From an uncultured Anaerolineae bacterium (lineage in GTDB: Bacteria; Chloroflexota; Anaerolineae; J036; Brachytrichaceae), in assembly GCA_937927775.1 (NCBI GenBank), contig CALBEF010000075.1, positions 1 to 58,330 on the forward strand: a DNA stretch of 58,330 nt. The letters are read 5' to 3'. Under the pieces are notes generated by a model that saw only the letters and a program-made list of their open reading frames with translations, was not told the origin of the DNA and searched no databases. The position numbers and the translations under genes were made by a program. This document shows, one piece after another, positions 16,797 through 26,453 of the stretch (positions are counted from its first letter, which is position 1; every line of letters begins with the position of its first letter).

Positions 16797-17777
16797 ATGA
16801 ACACACACATGCCCTATGGCCGGGTGCCCGGCATCGACAAGCCCATCTCCAGACTCGTGCAAGGCACGATCATGGTCAGCTCAAAAGACGAAGAAAACAG
16901 CTTCCGGCTGCTCGACGACGTGTTCGAGCTGGGGTGCAACACGTTCGACACGGCGCATGTCTACGGCGGCGGCGACAATGAGCGGGCCGTTGGCAAGTGG
17001 ATTCGCTCGCGCGGAATTCGAGAGCAGGTTGTCATTCTGGGCAAAGGCGCCCACCACAATCAGGACCGCCGGCGTGTCACGCCATTCGACATCGCGGCGG
17101 ACATCCACGACTCGCTGGCGCGCTTCAAAACTGATTACATCGATCTGTATCTGCTGCACCGCGACGACCCGTCTGTGCCGGTTGGGCCAATCGTCGAGGC
17201 GCTGAACGAGCATCTGCGCGCCGGCCGCATCCGCGCATTCGGCGGCTCCAACTGGACCCACGAGCGCATTCAGGCCGCCAATGACTATGCGCGCAAACAC
17301 AGGTTGGCGCCGTTCGTCGCCAGCAGCCCCAACTTCAGCCTGGCCGAGCAGGTCAAAGAGCCGTGGGCCGAGTGCGTCAGCATCAGCGGGCCACAGGGCG
17401 CGGAAGCGCGGGAGTGGTACGCGCAAAACCAGATGCCCGTCTTTGCCTGGTCGAGCATGGCTGCCGGCTTCTTCTCCGGCCGGTTCACGCGCAACAATCT
17501 GGACTCGTTCACAGACTGGCAGGACAAGTTGTGCGTGAACTGCTACTGCTACGAAGACAACTTCAAGCGGCTCGATCGCGTGCGCGCGCTGGCATCTGAG
17601 AAGGGCGTCAGTGTGCCCCAGATCGCCATGGCCTACGTCCTGAGCCAGCCCATGACAGTGTTTGCGCTGGTGGGATGCCGCACCCGCGCCGAGTTCCAGT
17701 CCAACCTGGAAGCCGCCAGCCTCAGGCTCACACCGCAGGAAATCGCCTGGCTCGAACTGCGGACAGACACGCGCTGA
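16797..17777 (+). CDS. Aldo/keto reductase
   Basis: The 326-residue (beta/alpha)8 protein shows the AKR tetrad: Asp and Tyr in FDTAHVYGGG, Lys in ILGKGAHH and His in YLLHRDDP. NADPH-binding residues are expected in the C-terminal VGCRTRAEFQ segment. It probably reduces a sugar or aldehyde and lies after a Gfo/Idh/MocA gene, so a joint role in carbohydrate conversion is plausible. The ATG at 16797 directly follows a seven-base array; a second in-frame ATG at 16809 is an alternative start. Confidence 0.92.
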   Translation: MNTHMPYGRVPGIDKPISRLVQGTIMVSSKDEENSFRLLDDVFELGCNTFDTAHVYGGGDNERAVGKWIRSRGIREQVVILGKGAHHNQDRRRVTPFDIAADIHDSLARFKTDYIDLYLLHRDDPSVPVGPIVEALNEHLRAGRIRAFGGSNWTHERIQAANDYARKHRLAPFVASSPNFSLAEQVKEPWAECVSISGPQGAEAREWYAQNQMPVFAWSSMAAGFFSGRFTRNNLDSFTDWQDKLCVNCYCYEDNFKRLDRVRALASEKGVSVPQIAMAYVLSQPMTVFALVGCRTRAEFQSNLEAASLRLTPQEIAWLELRTDTR

Positions 17778-17793
17778 TCCACTGACAACGCTT

Positions 17794-18726
17794 ATGGCTC
17801 CTGATCGCATCAAGATCATCTTCAACCCGGCTGCGGCGCGCGGAAAGGCAGGGGAGGTCGCCAACCGACTGCGCAACGCGCTTGCCGCAACCAGCAATCT
17901 CGTCGAATGGGTGGACACAACACACAGCGGGCACGCTGTGGCGCTGGCCCGTGAGGCTGCGCAGGCCGGCTTCAGCATCGTTGTGGCCATGGGCGGCGAC
18001 GGCACTGCCCATGAGGTGGCAAATGGGTTGATGCAGGTGGACGCGGACACACGACCCGCGCTCGCCATCGTGCCGGTCGGCTCTGGCAACGACTTCGTGC
18101 TCGGCGCCGGGCTGGAACGGGATCCACTGCGCGCGCTTGAAGCCGCGCTGGCGGGTAGCACAGCCCGCGCGCGCCGGATCGATCTCGGCCTTGTGCGTGA
18201 TGACCGTGGCCGCGCCGAGCACTTCATCAACGTGATCGGCATCGGTCTCGACGCATCCGTCACACATCACTCCCAGCGCATCAGGTTGCTGCGGGGATTT
18301 GCGATGTACTTCGCTGCCCTGATGCGCACGCTGACCAACAACTACGGCGCGCTGCCCATGCAATTGCAGATCGACGACGGCGAGCCTGTCTCGCGCCAGG
18401 TGTTGATGCTGGCCGTGGCGAACGGCACCCGCGAGGGTGGGGGATTCAACATCACGCCGAAGGCCGACCCCGGCGACGGCCAGCTCGACTTCGCCATGAT
18501 CGGCCCGGTGTCGCGTTTGCGGCTGCTCCAGATCATCCCTGATGTGATGGCCGGCACACACGAGCGCCACCCGGAGATTGCCGTCAGTCGCATCCGGCAT
18601 CTGCGCGTCCGATCGGGCTGGCCGCTGTTGTCGCACTTCGATGGCGAGATGTATGCCTGGCGCGAGGACGGCGTGCATGAGATGGAAATCAGCATCGTGC
18701 CGCGCGCAATCCGCCTGATTGGATAA
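17794..18726 (+). CDS. YegS/DgkB-type lipid kinase
   Basis: The 310-residue protein has the diacylglycerol-kinase catalytic domain: IIFNPAAARGKA at the N-terminus, the nucleotide loop GGDGT at 67-71, then VPVGSGNDFVLGAGLE. The C-terminal beta-sandwich half ends in FDGEMYAW. It would phosphorylate a lipid such as diacylglycerol or ceramide at the membrane. It starts 16 bases after the aldo/keto reductase stop and is probably cotranscribed with it. An upstream extension of the frame is only shadow sequence of the previous gene. Confidence 0.93.
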   Translation: MAPDRIKIIFNPAAARGKAGEVANRLRNALAATSNLVEWVDTTHSGHAVALAREAAQAGFSIVVAMGGDGTAHEVANGLMQVDADTRPALAIVPVGSGNDFVLGAGLERDPLRALEAALAGSTARARRIDLGLVRDDRGRAEHFINVIGIGLDASVTHHSQRIRLLRGFAMYFAALMRTLTNNYGALPMQLQIDDGEPVSRQVLMLAVANGTREGGGFNITPKADPGDGQLDFAMIGPVSRLRLLQIIPDVMAGTHERHPEIAVSRIRHLRVRSGWPLLSHFDGEMYAWREDGVHEMEISIVPRAIRLIG

Positions 18727-18890
18727 CGCGCCTGGCCGTCACTCTTGTTCTCCATGCCTGTCATCACGCCGGGATGGCGGGGATGTTCCAGTTTGCGCGC
18801 CACACAGAGTCTTCGGGAATGTGATCGTCCGGCGATCCGTGTGGTTGCCTCCAAAGGGTATTATCATCAACACCAAACACGAGTGCTCCC

Positions 18891-19892
18891 ATGAAAAAAC
18901 TGATCAACCAGCCCGACCAGGTCGTGTCCGAGTCGTTGCAGGGATTTGCCGCAGCCTACCCAGATCTTGTGCGGGCGCATTTCGACCCGACTTACATCGC
19001 GCGCGCCGACGCGCCGGTGAAGGGCAAGGTGGGCGTGCTCTCAGGCGGCGGCAGCGGCCATGAGCCGATGCACGGCGGATTTGTCGGCCCCGGCATGTTG
19101 GACGCAGCCTGTCCCGGCGCAGTCTTCACCAGCCCGACGCCGGATCAGATGCTGGAGGCGACCCGCGCGATCGATGGCGGGGCGGGCGTGCTGCACATCG
19201 TCAAGAATTACACCGGCGACATCATGAACTTCGAGATGGCGGCCGAACTGGCGCGCGCGGAAGGCATCGAGGTCGAGAGTGTGGTGATTCAGGATGATGT
19301 GGCGGTGAAGGACAGCCTGTACACAGCCGGCCGGCGTGGCGTGGGCGCCACGGTGCTGGCCGAGAAGTTGTGTGGCGCGGCTGCCGAGCAGCGCCGACCG
19401 CTCGCCGAAGTGGCTGCGGTGTGCCGGCGCGTCGCGGACGGTGCGCGCAGCATGGGCATGGCCCTCACCTCGTGCGCCGTGCCTCACGTAGGCCGGCCCA
19501 CGTTCGATCTGCCGGAGGATGAAATGGAGATCGGCATCGGCATTCATGGAGAGCCGGGCCGCGCGCGCATGAAGCTCCGGTCAGCGGATGAGATCGTGGA
19601 GATGCTGATGGCGCCTGTGCTGGAAGACCTGCCCTTTCAGCGCGGCGACCGCGTGTTGTTGTTCGTCAACGGTATGGGCGGCACGCCGCTGATCGAGTTG
19701 TACATCGTCTATCGCAAGGCGCGCGAGATCGCCGAGCGGCATGGGCTGATTGTCGCGCGCAATCTTGTCGGGCCGTACATCACCAGCCTGGAAATGGCCG
19801 GCTGCTCGATCACCCTGCTCAAACTCGACGACGACCTGTTGAACCTGTGGGATGCCCCCGTCAAGACGGCCGGCCTGCGCTGGGGATGCTGA
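18891..19892 (+). CDS. dhaK: Dihydroxyacetone kinase subunit DhaK
   Basis: The 333-residue protein carries [16 protein letters not shown] and, in [11 protein letters not shown], His219, which binds the substrate covalently as a hemiaminal. Its partner DhaL follows. In PTS-dependent bacteria the DhaK-bound dihydroxyacetone receives phosphate from DhaL-ADP, recharged by DhaM; the downstream gene fits this. The start has no Shine-Dalgarno sequence. The gene opens a three-gene operon. Confidence 0.97.
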   Translation: MKKLINQPDQVVSESLQGFAAAYPDLVRAHFDPTYIARADAPVKGKVGVLSGGGSGHEPMHGGFVGPGMLDAACPGAVFTSPTPDQMLEATRAIDGGAGVLHIVKNYTGDIMNFEMAAELARAEGIEVESVVIQDDVAVKDSLYTAGRRGVGATVLAEKLCGAAAEQRRPLAEVAAVCRRVADGARSMGMALTSCAVPHVGRPTFDLPEDEMEIGIGIHGEPGRARMKLRSADEIVEMLMAPVLEDLPFQRGDRVLLFVNGMGGTPLIELYIVYRKAREIAERHGLIVARNLVGPYITSLEMAGCSITLLKLDDDLLNLWDAPVKTAGLRWGC

Positions 19893-19992
19893 AGCGCGCT
19901 GTTTGCCTGTGCGCGGGTCGCAGCCTGTGAACCGGGTGAGCAGTCGAAAAGTGGGGGAATCCGACACGCACTTTTGGGCCGGAGGAGGAACA

Positions 19993-20688
19993 GTGAACGC
20001 AACGTTGCGGACACAGTCCAAGTTGACGCGCGGTGATGTGCTGGCGTGGATCGCGCGCTACGCCGGTGTGATTGCCGAGAACCGCCAGTGGCTGACAGAC
20101 CTGGATGCCGCGATCGGGGATGGCGATCATGGCGCGAATATGGATCGCGGTTTCCAGGCTGTGCTTGCCAAATTGCCTGCCCTTGCCGAGGCGGACATTG
20201 GCGCGATCTTCAAAGCGGTCGGCATGACTTTGCTTTCGACGGTTGGCGGGGCAAGTGGGCCGTTGTATGGCACGTTCTTTTTGCAGGCGGCGCAACCGCT
20301 GGCCGGCAAGACTGAACTCGAACTGAATGACTGGATTGCTGCGGTGGAGATGGGTGTGAATGGCATCATCAAGCGCGGCCGCGCCGAGGTGGGAGAGAAG
20401 ACGATGGTCGATACGCTTGCGCCGGCGCTTGCCGCGCTGAAGGCGGCTGCGCAGGCCGGCATGGGTTGGAAGCCGGCTGCGCAGCGCGCTGCCGACGCCG
20501 CGCATCAGGGCGCATTGTCCACTGTCCCGCTGGTGGCGCGCAAAGGACGGGCCAGCTATCTCGGCGAGCGCAGCGCCGGCCACCAGGACCCCGGCGCGAC
20601 ATCGGCCTTCCTGCTGTTCGACAGCCTGGCGCAGGTTGTGAACGACGCCGACACACCGGCTGCGCCGCGCAGCGCGCACGCAGCATGA
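19993..20688 (+). CDS. dhaL: Dihydroxyacetone kinase subunit DhaL
   Basis: The 231-residue protein has the magnesium/ADP site in LDAAIGDGDHG (Asp38, Asp43, Asp45) and the later STVGGASGPLYG and HQDPGATS loops of the family. The GTG at 19993 is preferred because GGAGGAGG lies just before it at 19981-19988. Its stop overlaps the start of the DhaM fusion as ATGA (20685-20688). It transfers phosphate from bound ADP/ATP to dihydroxyacetone on DhaK. Confidence 0.96.
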   Translation: MNATLRTQSKLTRGDVLAWIARYAGVIAENRQWLTDLDAAIGDGDHGANMDRGFQAVLAKLPALAEADIGAIFKAVGMTLLSTVGGASGPLYGTFFLQAAQPLAGKTELELNDWIAAVEMGVNGIIKRGRAEVGEKTMVDTLAPALAALKAAAQAGMGWKPAAQRAADAAHQGALSTVPLVARKGRASYLGERSAGHQDPGATSAFLLFDSLAQVVNDADTPAAPRSAHAA

Positions 20689-23315
20689 TCAGTCTGGTTG
20701 TTGTCGCGCACAGCCGCGCTCTGGCGATGGATGTCGTGGCGCTGGCCCGCCAGATGGCTTCGCCCGAAGTTCGCTTCGCCATCGCAGCCGGCGCAGGTGA
20801 AGACCACTGCGAACTCGGCACAGATGCAATCGAGATCGCGCAAGCCATCGAGTCGGTATTCAGCCCGGACGGCGTGCTGGTGCTGATGGACCTGGGCAGC
20901 GCCGTGCTCGGCGCGGAAACGGCGCTCGATCTGTTGCCTGCAGAGATGCGCGACCGGGTGCGCTTGTGCCCGGCCCCGCTGGTCGAAGGCGCGCTTGCGG
21001 CGGCGGTGCAGGCCGGCCTGGGCGCCGATCTCGATCAGGCGTGCCGGGAGGCTTCCGGCGCGCTGCAACCGAAATACGAGCATCTTGCCACCGGTTCGCA
21101 TTCGCTCCCGATCCTTCCTCCTTCTCCCTTCCTCCTTCATCCTTTGGATGCGGCGTCCGGCCCGCCTGCCGGCCAGATGGTGATCACGCTGGGCAACCCG
21201 CATGGTCTGCATGCCCGGCCGGCGGCGCGATTCGCGCAAACAGCCGCGCGCTTCGATGCGGCAATCACGGTGCGCAAACTGGCGGCGGATGGCGAGGCCA
21301 CGGGCGTTGTCGCGTCGGCGCGCAGTATCAATCAACTGGCGATGCTGGGCGCGCAGCGCGGCGATCGACTGCTGATCGAGGCAGAAGGCGCGCAGGCGCG
21401 CGAGGCGTTGCAGGCGCTCCATGAGCTGGCGGATTCGCAGTTTGGAGAGCGCGATGGGGTTGAGTCTGTGGCGCGTGTTTCTGCGGATTTTGTCCGCGCG
21501 GACCTTGTCCGCGAAGCCGGCCTGGCGGCAGCCCATGCGCCGCAGGCTTCGCCCGATCGCGTCTGGGGCGACGCGCCGCTGTCGGCGCTGCCGGCCTCGG
21601 AGGGCATTGCGATTGGCGTGGCGATGCGCGCTCAGCCGCGCCTGCCTGACATTGACCAGGACAGCCGCGCAGACGATTCGGACTGTGTCCGCATAGACGC
21701 CGAGCAGCGCCGGCTGGAGGATGCGCTGGCGCAGGCGCGAGATGAGATCGCCGCCCGCCGTCAAGCCATCCTCGCCAGCATGGGCGAGCAGCGCGCTGCG
21801 ATTTTCGACGCGCACCTCCTGATTCTGGATGATGAGATGCTGGCCGGCCGGGCGCGGCGCTTCATCCGTGAAGCGCGCATCTCCGCAGCGCAGGCGTGGC
21901 ATCGGGCTGTGGCGGAGTTGGCCGACGCCTACCGCGCTCTGCCCGACGCCTATATGCGCCAGCGGGCGGCGGATGTCATCGATGTGGGGACGCAGGTGCT
22001 GGCGCATCTTGGCAATACGGATGAAGTCGGCTTGCTCACACAGATGGACCGGCCCGTCATTCTCATCGCGCAGGATTTCACGCCGACACACGTGGCGCAA
22101 CTCGACCTGGAGCATGTGGCCGGGCTGGTGAGCGTGGATGGCAGCAGGGATTCGCACGCCGCCATTCTCATGCGCGCGCTGGGCGTGCCGGCGGTTGTTG
22201 GCGCGGATGCCGTGATCGAGCGCGTCGCCGATGGCGTGATGGTGGCCGTGGATGGTTTCGAGGGCCGCATCTGGATCGACCCCGCGCCGCAGATGCTGGC
22301 CGAACTTGAGCGCCGGCGCGATGCCTGGCGCGAGCAGCAGCGCCGGCTGCGCGAAGCCGGCCAGGCGCTCACCATCACCCGCGACGGGGCGCGTATCGAA
22401 GTGGCCGCTAATCTGGGCAGTGTGGCCGATGCGCGGGCGGCGATTGCCAACGGCGCCGAGGCGGTTGGCGTGTTGCGCACCGAATTTCTGTATCTCACAC
22501 GCCAGGCGCCGCCGGGCGAAGACGAACAGGTGGCGGCGCTGGCGGAGATCGGGCGCATCATGCAGGGCCGACCGATCATTGCGCGCACGCTCGACGTGGG
22601 CGGGGACAAGTCCATCCCCTGGCTGCCTTTGCCGCCCGAAGCCAACCCGTTCCTGGGCGTGCGCGCCATCCGCCTGTCGCTGCACCGGCCCGATTTGTTT
22701 CTGACGCAACTGCGCGCGATGCTGCGCGCCGGCGCGGAGCATGATGTGCGCGTGTTATTGCCGATGATCTCGCTGGTCGAGGAGATCGAACAGGCGCGGG
22801 CCTGTCTGGAAGAAGCGCATCGCGCGCTGATAGCCGATGGGCTGCCGCATCGCTGGCCGGCGTCGCTGGGCGTGATGATCGAAACGCCGTCTGCCGCGCT
22901 GATGGCCGACGCGCTTGCGGCGCGGGTCGATTTTCTCAGCATCGGCACGAATGACCTCACGCAGTACACGCTGGCTGCCGAGCGCGGCAACCCCAGCCTG
23001 GTTGCGTTCGCCGACGCGCTGCACCCGGCGGTGTTAAGGTTGATCAAAATGGTCGCCGACGCGGCGGTGCGGCATGGCAAGTGGGCCGGCGTGTGCGGCG
23101 AGATTGCCGCTGACCCTGTGGCTGTGCCGGTGTTAATCGGGCTGGGCGTGACCGAGTTGAGCCTGAATCCGGCCGGCATCCCGAAGGTGAAATCGGTGGC
23201 GCGCGCGCTCGACAGGCGTGAGGCCGCGCGGTTAGCCGACCAGGCGTTGCAGATGGAGACAGCACCGGCTGTGCGGCAACTGGCGGCGCGGTTCGTTGAA
23301 GGTTGGGCAGGTTGA
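20685..23315 (+). CDS. dhaM: DhaM-HPr-Enzyme I fusion phosphotransferase
   Basis: The 876-residue protein joins three PTS modules. Residues 1-135 are the DhaM (EIIA-mannose-like) domain with His9 in VVVAHSRALA. Residues 165-250 are HPr with the phospho-His176 in NPHGLHARPA. Residues about 302-876 are Enzyme I with His491 in DSHAAILMR and the PEP-binding half (RTEFLYL, GGDKSIPWL, VCGE). About 575 residues is the full length of Enzyme I, whereas the E. coli DhaM fusion has a truncated one. The protein can in principle carry phosphate from PEP to DhaL alone. A seven-base array encodes the DhaM-HPr linker (residues about 140-153). No sugar-transporting PTS permease is seen in the window. Confidence 0.95.
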   Translation: MISLVVVAHSRALAMDVVALARQMASPEVRFAIAAGAGEDHCELGTDAIEIAQAIESVFSPDGVLVLMDLGSAVLGAETALDLLPAEMRDRVRLCPAPLVEGALAAAVQAGLGADLDQACREASGALQPKYEHLATGSHSLPILPPSPFLLHPLDAASGPPAGQMVITLGNPHGLHARPAARFAQTAARFDAAITVRKLAADGEATGVVASARSINQLAMLGAQRGDRLLIEAEGAQAREALQALHELADSQFGERDGVESVARVSADFVRADLVREAGLAAAHAPQASPDRVWGDAPLSALPASEGIAIGVAMRAQPRLPDIDQDSRADDSDCVRIDAEQRRLEDALAQARDEIAARRQAILASMGEQRAAIFDAHLLILDDEMLAGRARRFIREARISAAQAWHRAVAELADAYRALPDAYMRQRAADVIDVGTQVLAHLGNTDEVGLLTQMDRPVILIAQDFTPTHVAQLDLEHVAGLVSVDGSRDSHAAILMRALGVPAVVGADAVIERVADGVMVAVDGFEGRIWIDPAPQMLAELERRRDAWREQQRRLREAGQALTITRDGARIEVAANLGSVADARAAIANGAEAVGVLRTEFLYLTRQAPPGEDEQVAALAEIGRIMQGRPIIARTLDVGGDKSIPWLPLPPEANPFLGVRAIRLSLHRPDLFLTQLRAMLRAGAEHDVRVLLPMISLVEEIEQARACLEEAHRALIADGLPHRWPASLGVMIETPSAALMADALAARVDFLSIGTNDLTQYTLAAERGNPSLVAFADALHPAVLRLIKMVADAAVRHGKWAGVCGEIAADPVAVPVLIGLGVTELSLNPAGIPKVKSVARALDRREAARLADQALQMETAPAVRQLAARFVEGWAG
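21102..21143. repeat. Heptanucleotide array, 6 units, TCCTCCT type, inside dhaM
   Basis: Units are TCGCTCC, CGATCCT, TCCTCCT, TCTCCCT, TCCTCCT, TCATCCT. The 42 bases (14 codons) encode a Leu/Pro/Ser linker between the DhaM and HPr domains. The frame is maintained. The first unit is the weakest match. Confidence 0.75.
21483..21512. repeat. Two adjacent 15-base inverted repeats of the GCGGAC-NNN-GTCCGC family
   Basis: GCGGAT-TTT-GTCCGC at 21483-21497 and GCGGAC-CTT-GTCCGC at 21498-21512 lie back to back in the HPr to Enzyme I linker of the dhaM fusion. Related copies are at 21678-21692, 23472-23486, 29967-29981 and 46351-46365. Confidence 0.6.
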
Positions 23316-23434
23316 TAAGTTTGGTAAGGTTGGCAGGTTGGTAAGGTTGATCAGGTTGGCAGGTTGGGCAGGTTGGTGACTTTAAGAACTTTACCAGCCT
23401 TAAGAACTTTGCCAGCCTTAAGAACTTCAAGAAC
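23300..23434. repeat. Tandem array of 8-9-base units followed by 18-base units
   Basis: Nine units based on AGGTTGGnn (AGGTTGGGC, AGGTTGATA, AGTTTGGTA and so on, 8 or 9 bases each) run from 23300. They are followed by three copies of a unit starting TTAAGAACTT, spaced 18-19 bases. The array provides the last codons and the TGA (23313-23315) of the dhaM fusion and fills most of the gap to the peptidase gene. Confidence 0.85.
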
Positions 23435-23453
23435 ACGCCCGGGAGTTGATTTG

Positions 23454-26405
23454 ATGACAGAGAACGAGAAGGCGGACACAGTCCGACATGGCTTTCAGTT
23501 GGTGGAGGAGCGCGTCATCGCCGAGATGAACGCAACGGCGCGTCTGTATCGCCATATCAGGACCGGCGCGCGTTTGTTGTCGGTGATCAACGACGATGAG
23601 AACAAGGTGTTCGGCATCGCGTTCGCCACGCCGCCCGAAGACTCGACCGGCCTGCCGCACATTCTGGAGCACTCGGTGCTGTGCGGCTCGCGCAAGTATC
23701 CGGTCAAAGAGCCGTTCGTGGAATTGATGAAAGGGTCGCTGAACACCTTCCTCAACGCCTTCACATTCCCGGACAAGACGTGCTATCCGGTTGCCAGCCA
23801 GAACCTGCAGGACTTCTACAACCTGATCGACGTGTATCTCGACGCAGTGTTCTATCCGCGCATCACACCGGACACGCTGCGCCAGGAGGGCTGGCACTAT
23901 GAGCTGGACGCGCCGGATGCGCCGCTGACGTTCAAAGGTGTGGTCTTCAACGAGATGAAGGGCGCGTACTCGTCACCAGACAATCTGCTCGGGCGCTATT
24001 CGCAGCAGTCTCTTTTCCCGGACAACGCCTATGGCCTCGATTCAGGCGGAGACCCCCGGCGCATCCCCGATCTGACCTATGCCCAGTTCAAGCGATTTCA
24101 TGAGACGCGCTATCACCCGTCCAACGCCTGGATTGTCTTCTATGGCGACGACGACCCGGACACGCGGCTACAGATTCTGGACGCCTATTTGAAGGACTTC
24201 GAGCCGCTGGAGAAGCTGCCCGCCATCGAATTGCAGAGGCCGTTCGGCGAAACGCGCCGCTTTGAGTATGGCTATGACGCCGGCGCGGATACGGAGCCGG
24301 CGAACACACAGGCGCGCAAGAGCTACTTCACGCTCAACTGGATGCTGAGCGAGGCCACCGACGATGAAACGGTGCTGGGGCTGCAAATCCTGTCGCACAT
24401 TCTGTTGGGCACGCCGGCCTCGCCCTTGCGCAAGGCGCTCATCGACTCGGGCCTGGGCGAGAACCTGGCCGGCGGCGGGCTGGACGAGGACCTGCGCCAG
24501 ATGATGTTCTCAACCGGCCTGAAGGGCATTCGCGCCCAGGACGCGGCAAAAGTCGAGGAGGTGATTCTGCGCACGCTGGAGCAGCTTGCCGACGCCGGCA
24601 TCGAGCGCGACATGATCGAGGCGTCATTGAACACCGTCGAGTTTGCGCTGCGCGAGAACAACACCGGCGGCTTCCCGCGTGGCATCGCGCTGATGCTGCG
24701 CGCGCTGGCGAGCTGGTTGCATGGCGGCGATCCGCTCTCGCGCCTGGCGTTTGAAGCGCCCCTCAACGCCATCAAAGCGAAGTGGGCCGCCGATCCGCGC
24801 TACTTCGAGCGGCTGATTCGCCGCTATTTCCTGGAGAACGCTCACCGCGCGAGTGTTCTGCTCAAGCCTGATCCTGAGCTGGGGCCGCGCGAGGCCGCCG
24901 AGGAGCAGGCGCGTCTGGAGCGCGCCCGCGCTGCGATGAGCGAAGAAGAACTCAGGCGGGTCGTGGCCGAGGCGCAGGAATTGAAACGCCGGCAGGAAAC
25001 GCCGGACTCAGCCGATGCGCTGGCGACCATTCCGATGCTCAGGCTGTCCGACCTCGACCGCAGGAACAAAGCCATTCCGCTGGCCCTGTCGCAGGCAGCC
25101 GGCGCGCAGGTGTTGTATCACGACCTGTTCACCAACGGGATTGTGTATCTGGATGTCGGCTTTGACCTGCGCGCCCTGCCACAGCGCTTTCTGCCCTATG
25201 TGCCGCTGTTTGGCCGGGCGCTGTTGGAGATGGGCACTGCGCGCGAGGACTTCGTCAAGCTGTCGCAACGCATCGGGCGCAAGACCGGCGGTATCCGCTC
25301 CGCCACACTGTCCACCGCGATTCGCGAAACGGATGATGCGGCGACGTGGCTGTTTCTGCGCGGCAAGGCGACCACTGCGCAAGCGCAGGACATGCTCGAT
25401 ATTTTGCGCGATGTGCTGTTGACCGCTCGCCTCGACAACCGCGAGCGATTCCGTCAGATCGTTCTGGAAGACAAGGCCAGCCGCGAGTCAGGATTGACGC
25501 CGGCCGGTCACATCATGGTCAATCGCCGGCTGCGCGCGCGCTTTGCCCGCGCCGACTGGGTCGCCGAGCAGATGAGCGGGGTGGACGCGCTGTTCTTCGT
25601 GCGCCGGCTGGCCGAACGTATCGACCAGGACTGGCCGTCGGTGCAGGCCGACCTGGAAGAGATGCGCCGGCTGCTGGTGAACCGCAACGCGATGATCTGC
25701 AATGTGACGCTGGATGAGCCGGCCTGCCGCGCATTCGAGCCAATGCTGAGCGCGTTCGTCGAACAGATGCCGGCTGCTTCGCTCGATCGTGCTGCCTGGC
25801 AGCCTGCGACTTTTGCCGACCCGGAGGCGCTGACGATCCCGGCGCAGGTGAACTTTGTGGGCAAGGGCGCCAATCTCTACAGGTTGGGCTATCGCTTGCG
25901 CGGATCGGCGCTGGTCGTGACGCACTATCTCAGCACGACGTGGCTATGGGACCGTGTGCGCGTTCAGGGCGGCGCCTACGGCGGGTTCAGCATGTTTGAT
26001 CATCGCTCCGGCGTGTTCACCTGGCTGTCCTACCGCGATCCGAATCTGCTGGGCACACTGGCGAACTACGACGGCACAGCCGGCTTTCTGCGCGACCTTG
26101 ATCTGTCCGAAGACGAATTGACCAAAGCCATCATCGGCGTCATCGGCGATCTGGACGCGTATATGCTGCCGGATGCGAAGGGGTACACCTCGATGCTGCG
26201 CTGGCTGGCCGGCGACACGGAGGAAAGCCGGCAGCAGTTGCGCGACGAAGTGTTGTCCACGACCGCCGCCGACTTCAAGGCGTTTGCCGGCGCGTTGGAG
26301 CAGGCGCAGCGCGAAGGGGCGATCGTTGTAATGGGATCGGATAAGGCTGTGGCCGAGGCGAACGCGCAGATGGCGCGCAAGTTCGCAGTGCTGAAGGTGT
26401 TGTAA
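23454..26405 (+). CDS. M16C-family zinc metallopeptidase (presequence protease type)
   Basis: The 983-residue protein has the inverted zinc site HILEH at 69-73 followed by SRKYPVKEPFVELMKGSLNT and FPDKTCYPVAS, typical of PreP/Cym1-like peptidases. A downstream zinc-ligand Glu is expected in VVFNEMKGAYS. The length matches the family, which folds into two halves enclosing a chamber for unfolded peptides. GGGAG at 23441-23445 supports the start at 23454; the longer frame only translates the repeat array upstream. It probably degrades short peptides in the cytoplasm. Confidence 0.95.
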   Translation: MTENEKADTVRHGFQLVEERVIAEMNATARLYRHIRTGARLLSVINDDENKVFGIAFATPPEDSTGLPHILEHSVLCGSRKYPVKEPFVELMKGSLNTFLNAFTFPDKTCYPVASQNLQDFYNLIDVYLDAVFYPRITPDTLRQEGWHYELDAPDAPLTFKGVVFNEMKGAYSSPDNLLGRYSQQSLFPDNAYGLDSGGDPRRIPDLTYAQFKRFHETRYHPSNAWIVFYGDDDPDTRLQILDAYLKDFEPLEKLPAIELQRPFGETRRFEYGYDAGADTEPANTQARKSYFTLNWMLSEATDDETVLGLQILSHILLGTPASPLRKALIDSGLGENLAGGGLDEDLRQMMFSTGLKGIRAQDAAKVEEVILRTLEQLADAGIERDMIEASLNTVEFALRENNTGGFPRGIALMLRALASWLHGGDPLSRLAFEAPLNAIKAKWAADPRYFERLIRRYFLENAHRASVLLKPDPELGPREAAEEQARLERARAAMSEEELRRVVAEAQELKRRQETPDSADALATIPMLRLSDLDRRNKAIPLALSQAAGAQVLYHDLFTNGIVYLDVGFDLRALPQRFLPYVPLFGRALLEMGTAREDFVKLSQRIGRKTGGIRSATLSTAIRETDDAATWLFLRGKATTAQAQDMLDILRDVLLTARLDNRERFRQIVLEDKASRESGLTPAGHIMVNRRLRARFARADWVAEQMSGVDALFFVRRLAERIDQDWPSVQADLEEMRRLLVNRNAMICNVTLDEPACRAFEPMLSAFVEQMPAASLDRAAWQPATFADPEALTIPAQVNFVGKGANLYRLGYRLRGSALVVTHYLSTTWLWDRVRVQGGAYGGFSMFDHRSGVFTWLSYRDPNLLGTLANYDGTAGFLRDLDLSEDELTKAIIGVIGDLDAYMLPDAKGYTSMLRWLAGDTEESRQQLRDEVLSTTAADFKAFAGALEQAQREGAIVVMGSDKAVAEANAQMARKFAVLKVL

Positions 26406-26415
26406 GACGTTTGTG

Positions 26416-26450
26416 AACATCCCCGGAGTCTTCAAGACGCCGGGGATGTT
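26416..26450. terminator. Bidirectional terminator between convergent genes
   Basis: AACATCCCCGG at 26416-26426 pairs perfectly with CCGGGGATGTT at 26440-26450, and GTCTT pairs with AAGAC inside it. It lies between the stop of the M16 peptidase (26405) and the end of the minus-strand membrane gene (26454). No long T-run follows. Confidence 0.8.
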
Positions 26451-26453
26451 GAG

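Noticed and set aside
20556-22742. A 728-codon minus-strand open frame opposite the dhaM fusion
   Set aside because: It lies opposite a certain gene with intact catalytic motifs and has shadow-like composition.
23364-23453. Extended start of the M16 peptidase
   Set aside because: It translates repeat units; a good ribosome binding site supports 23454.
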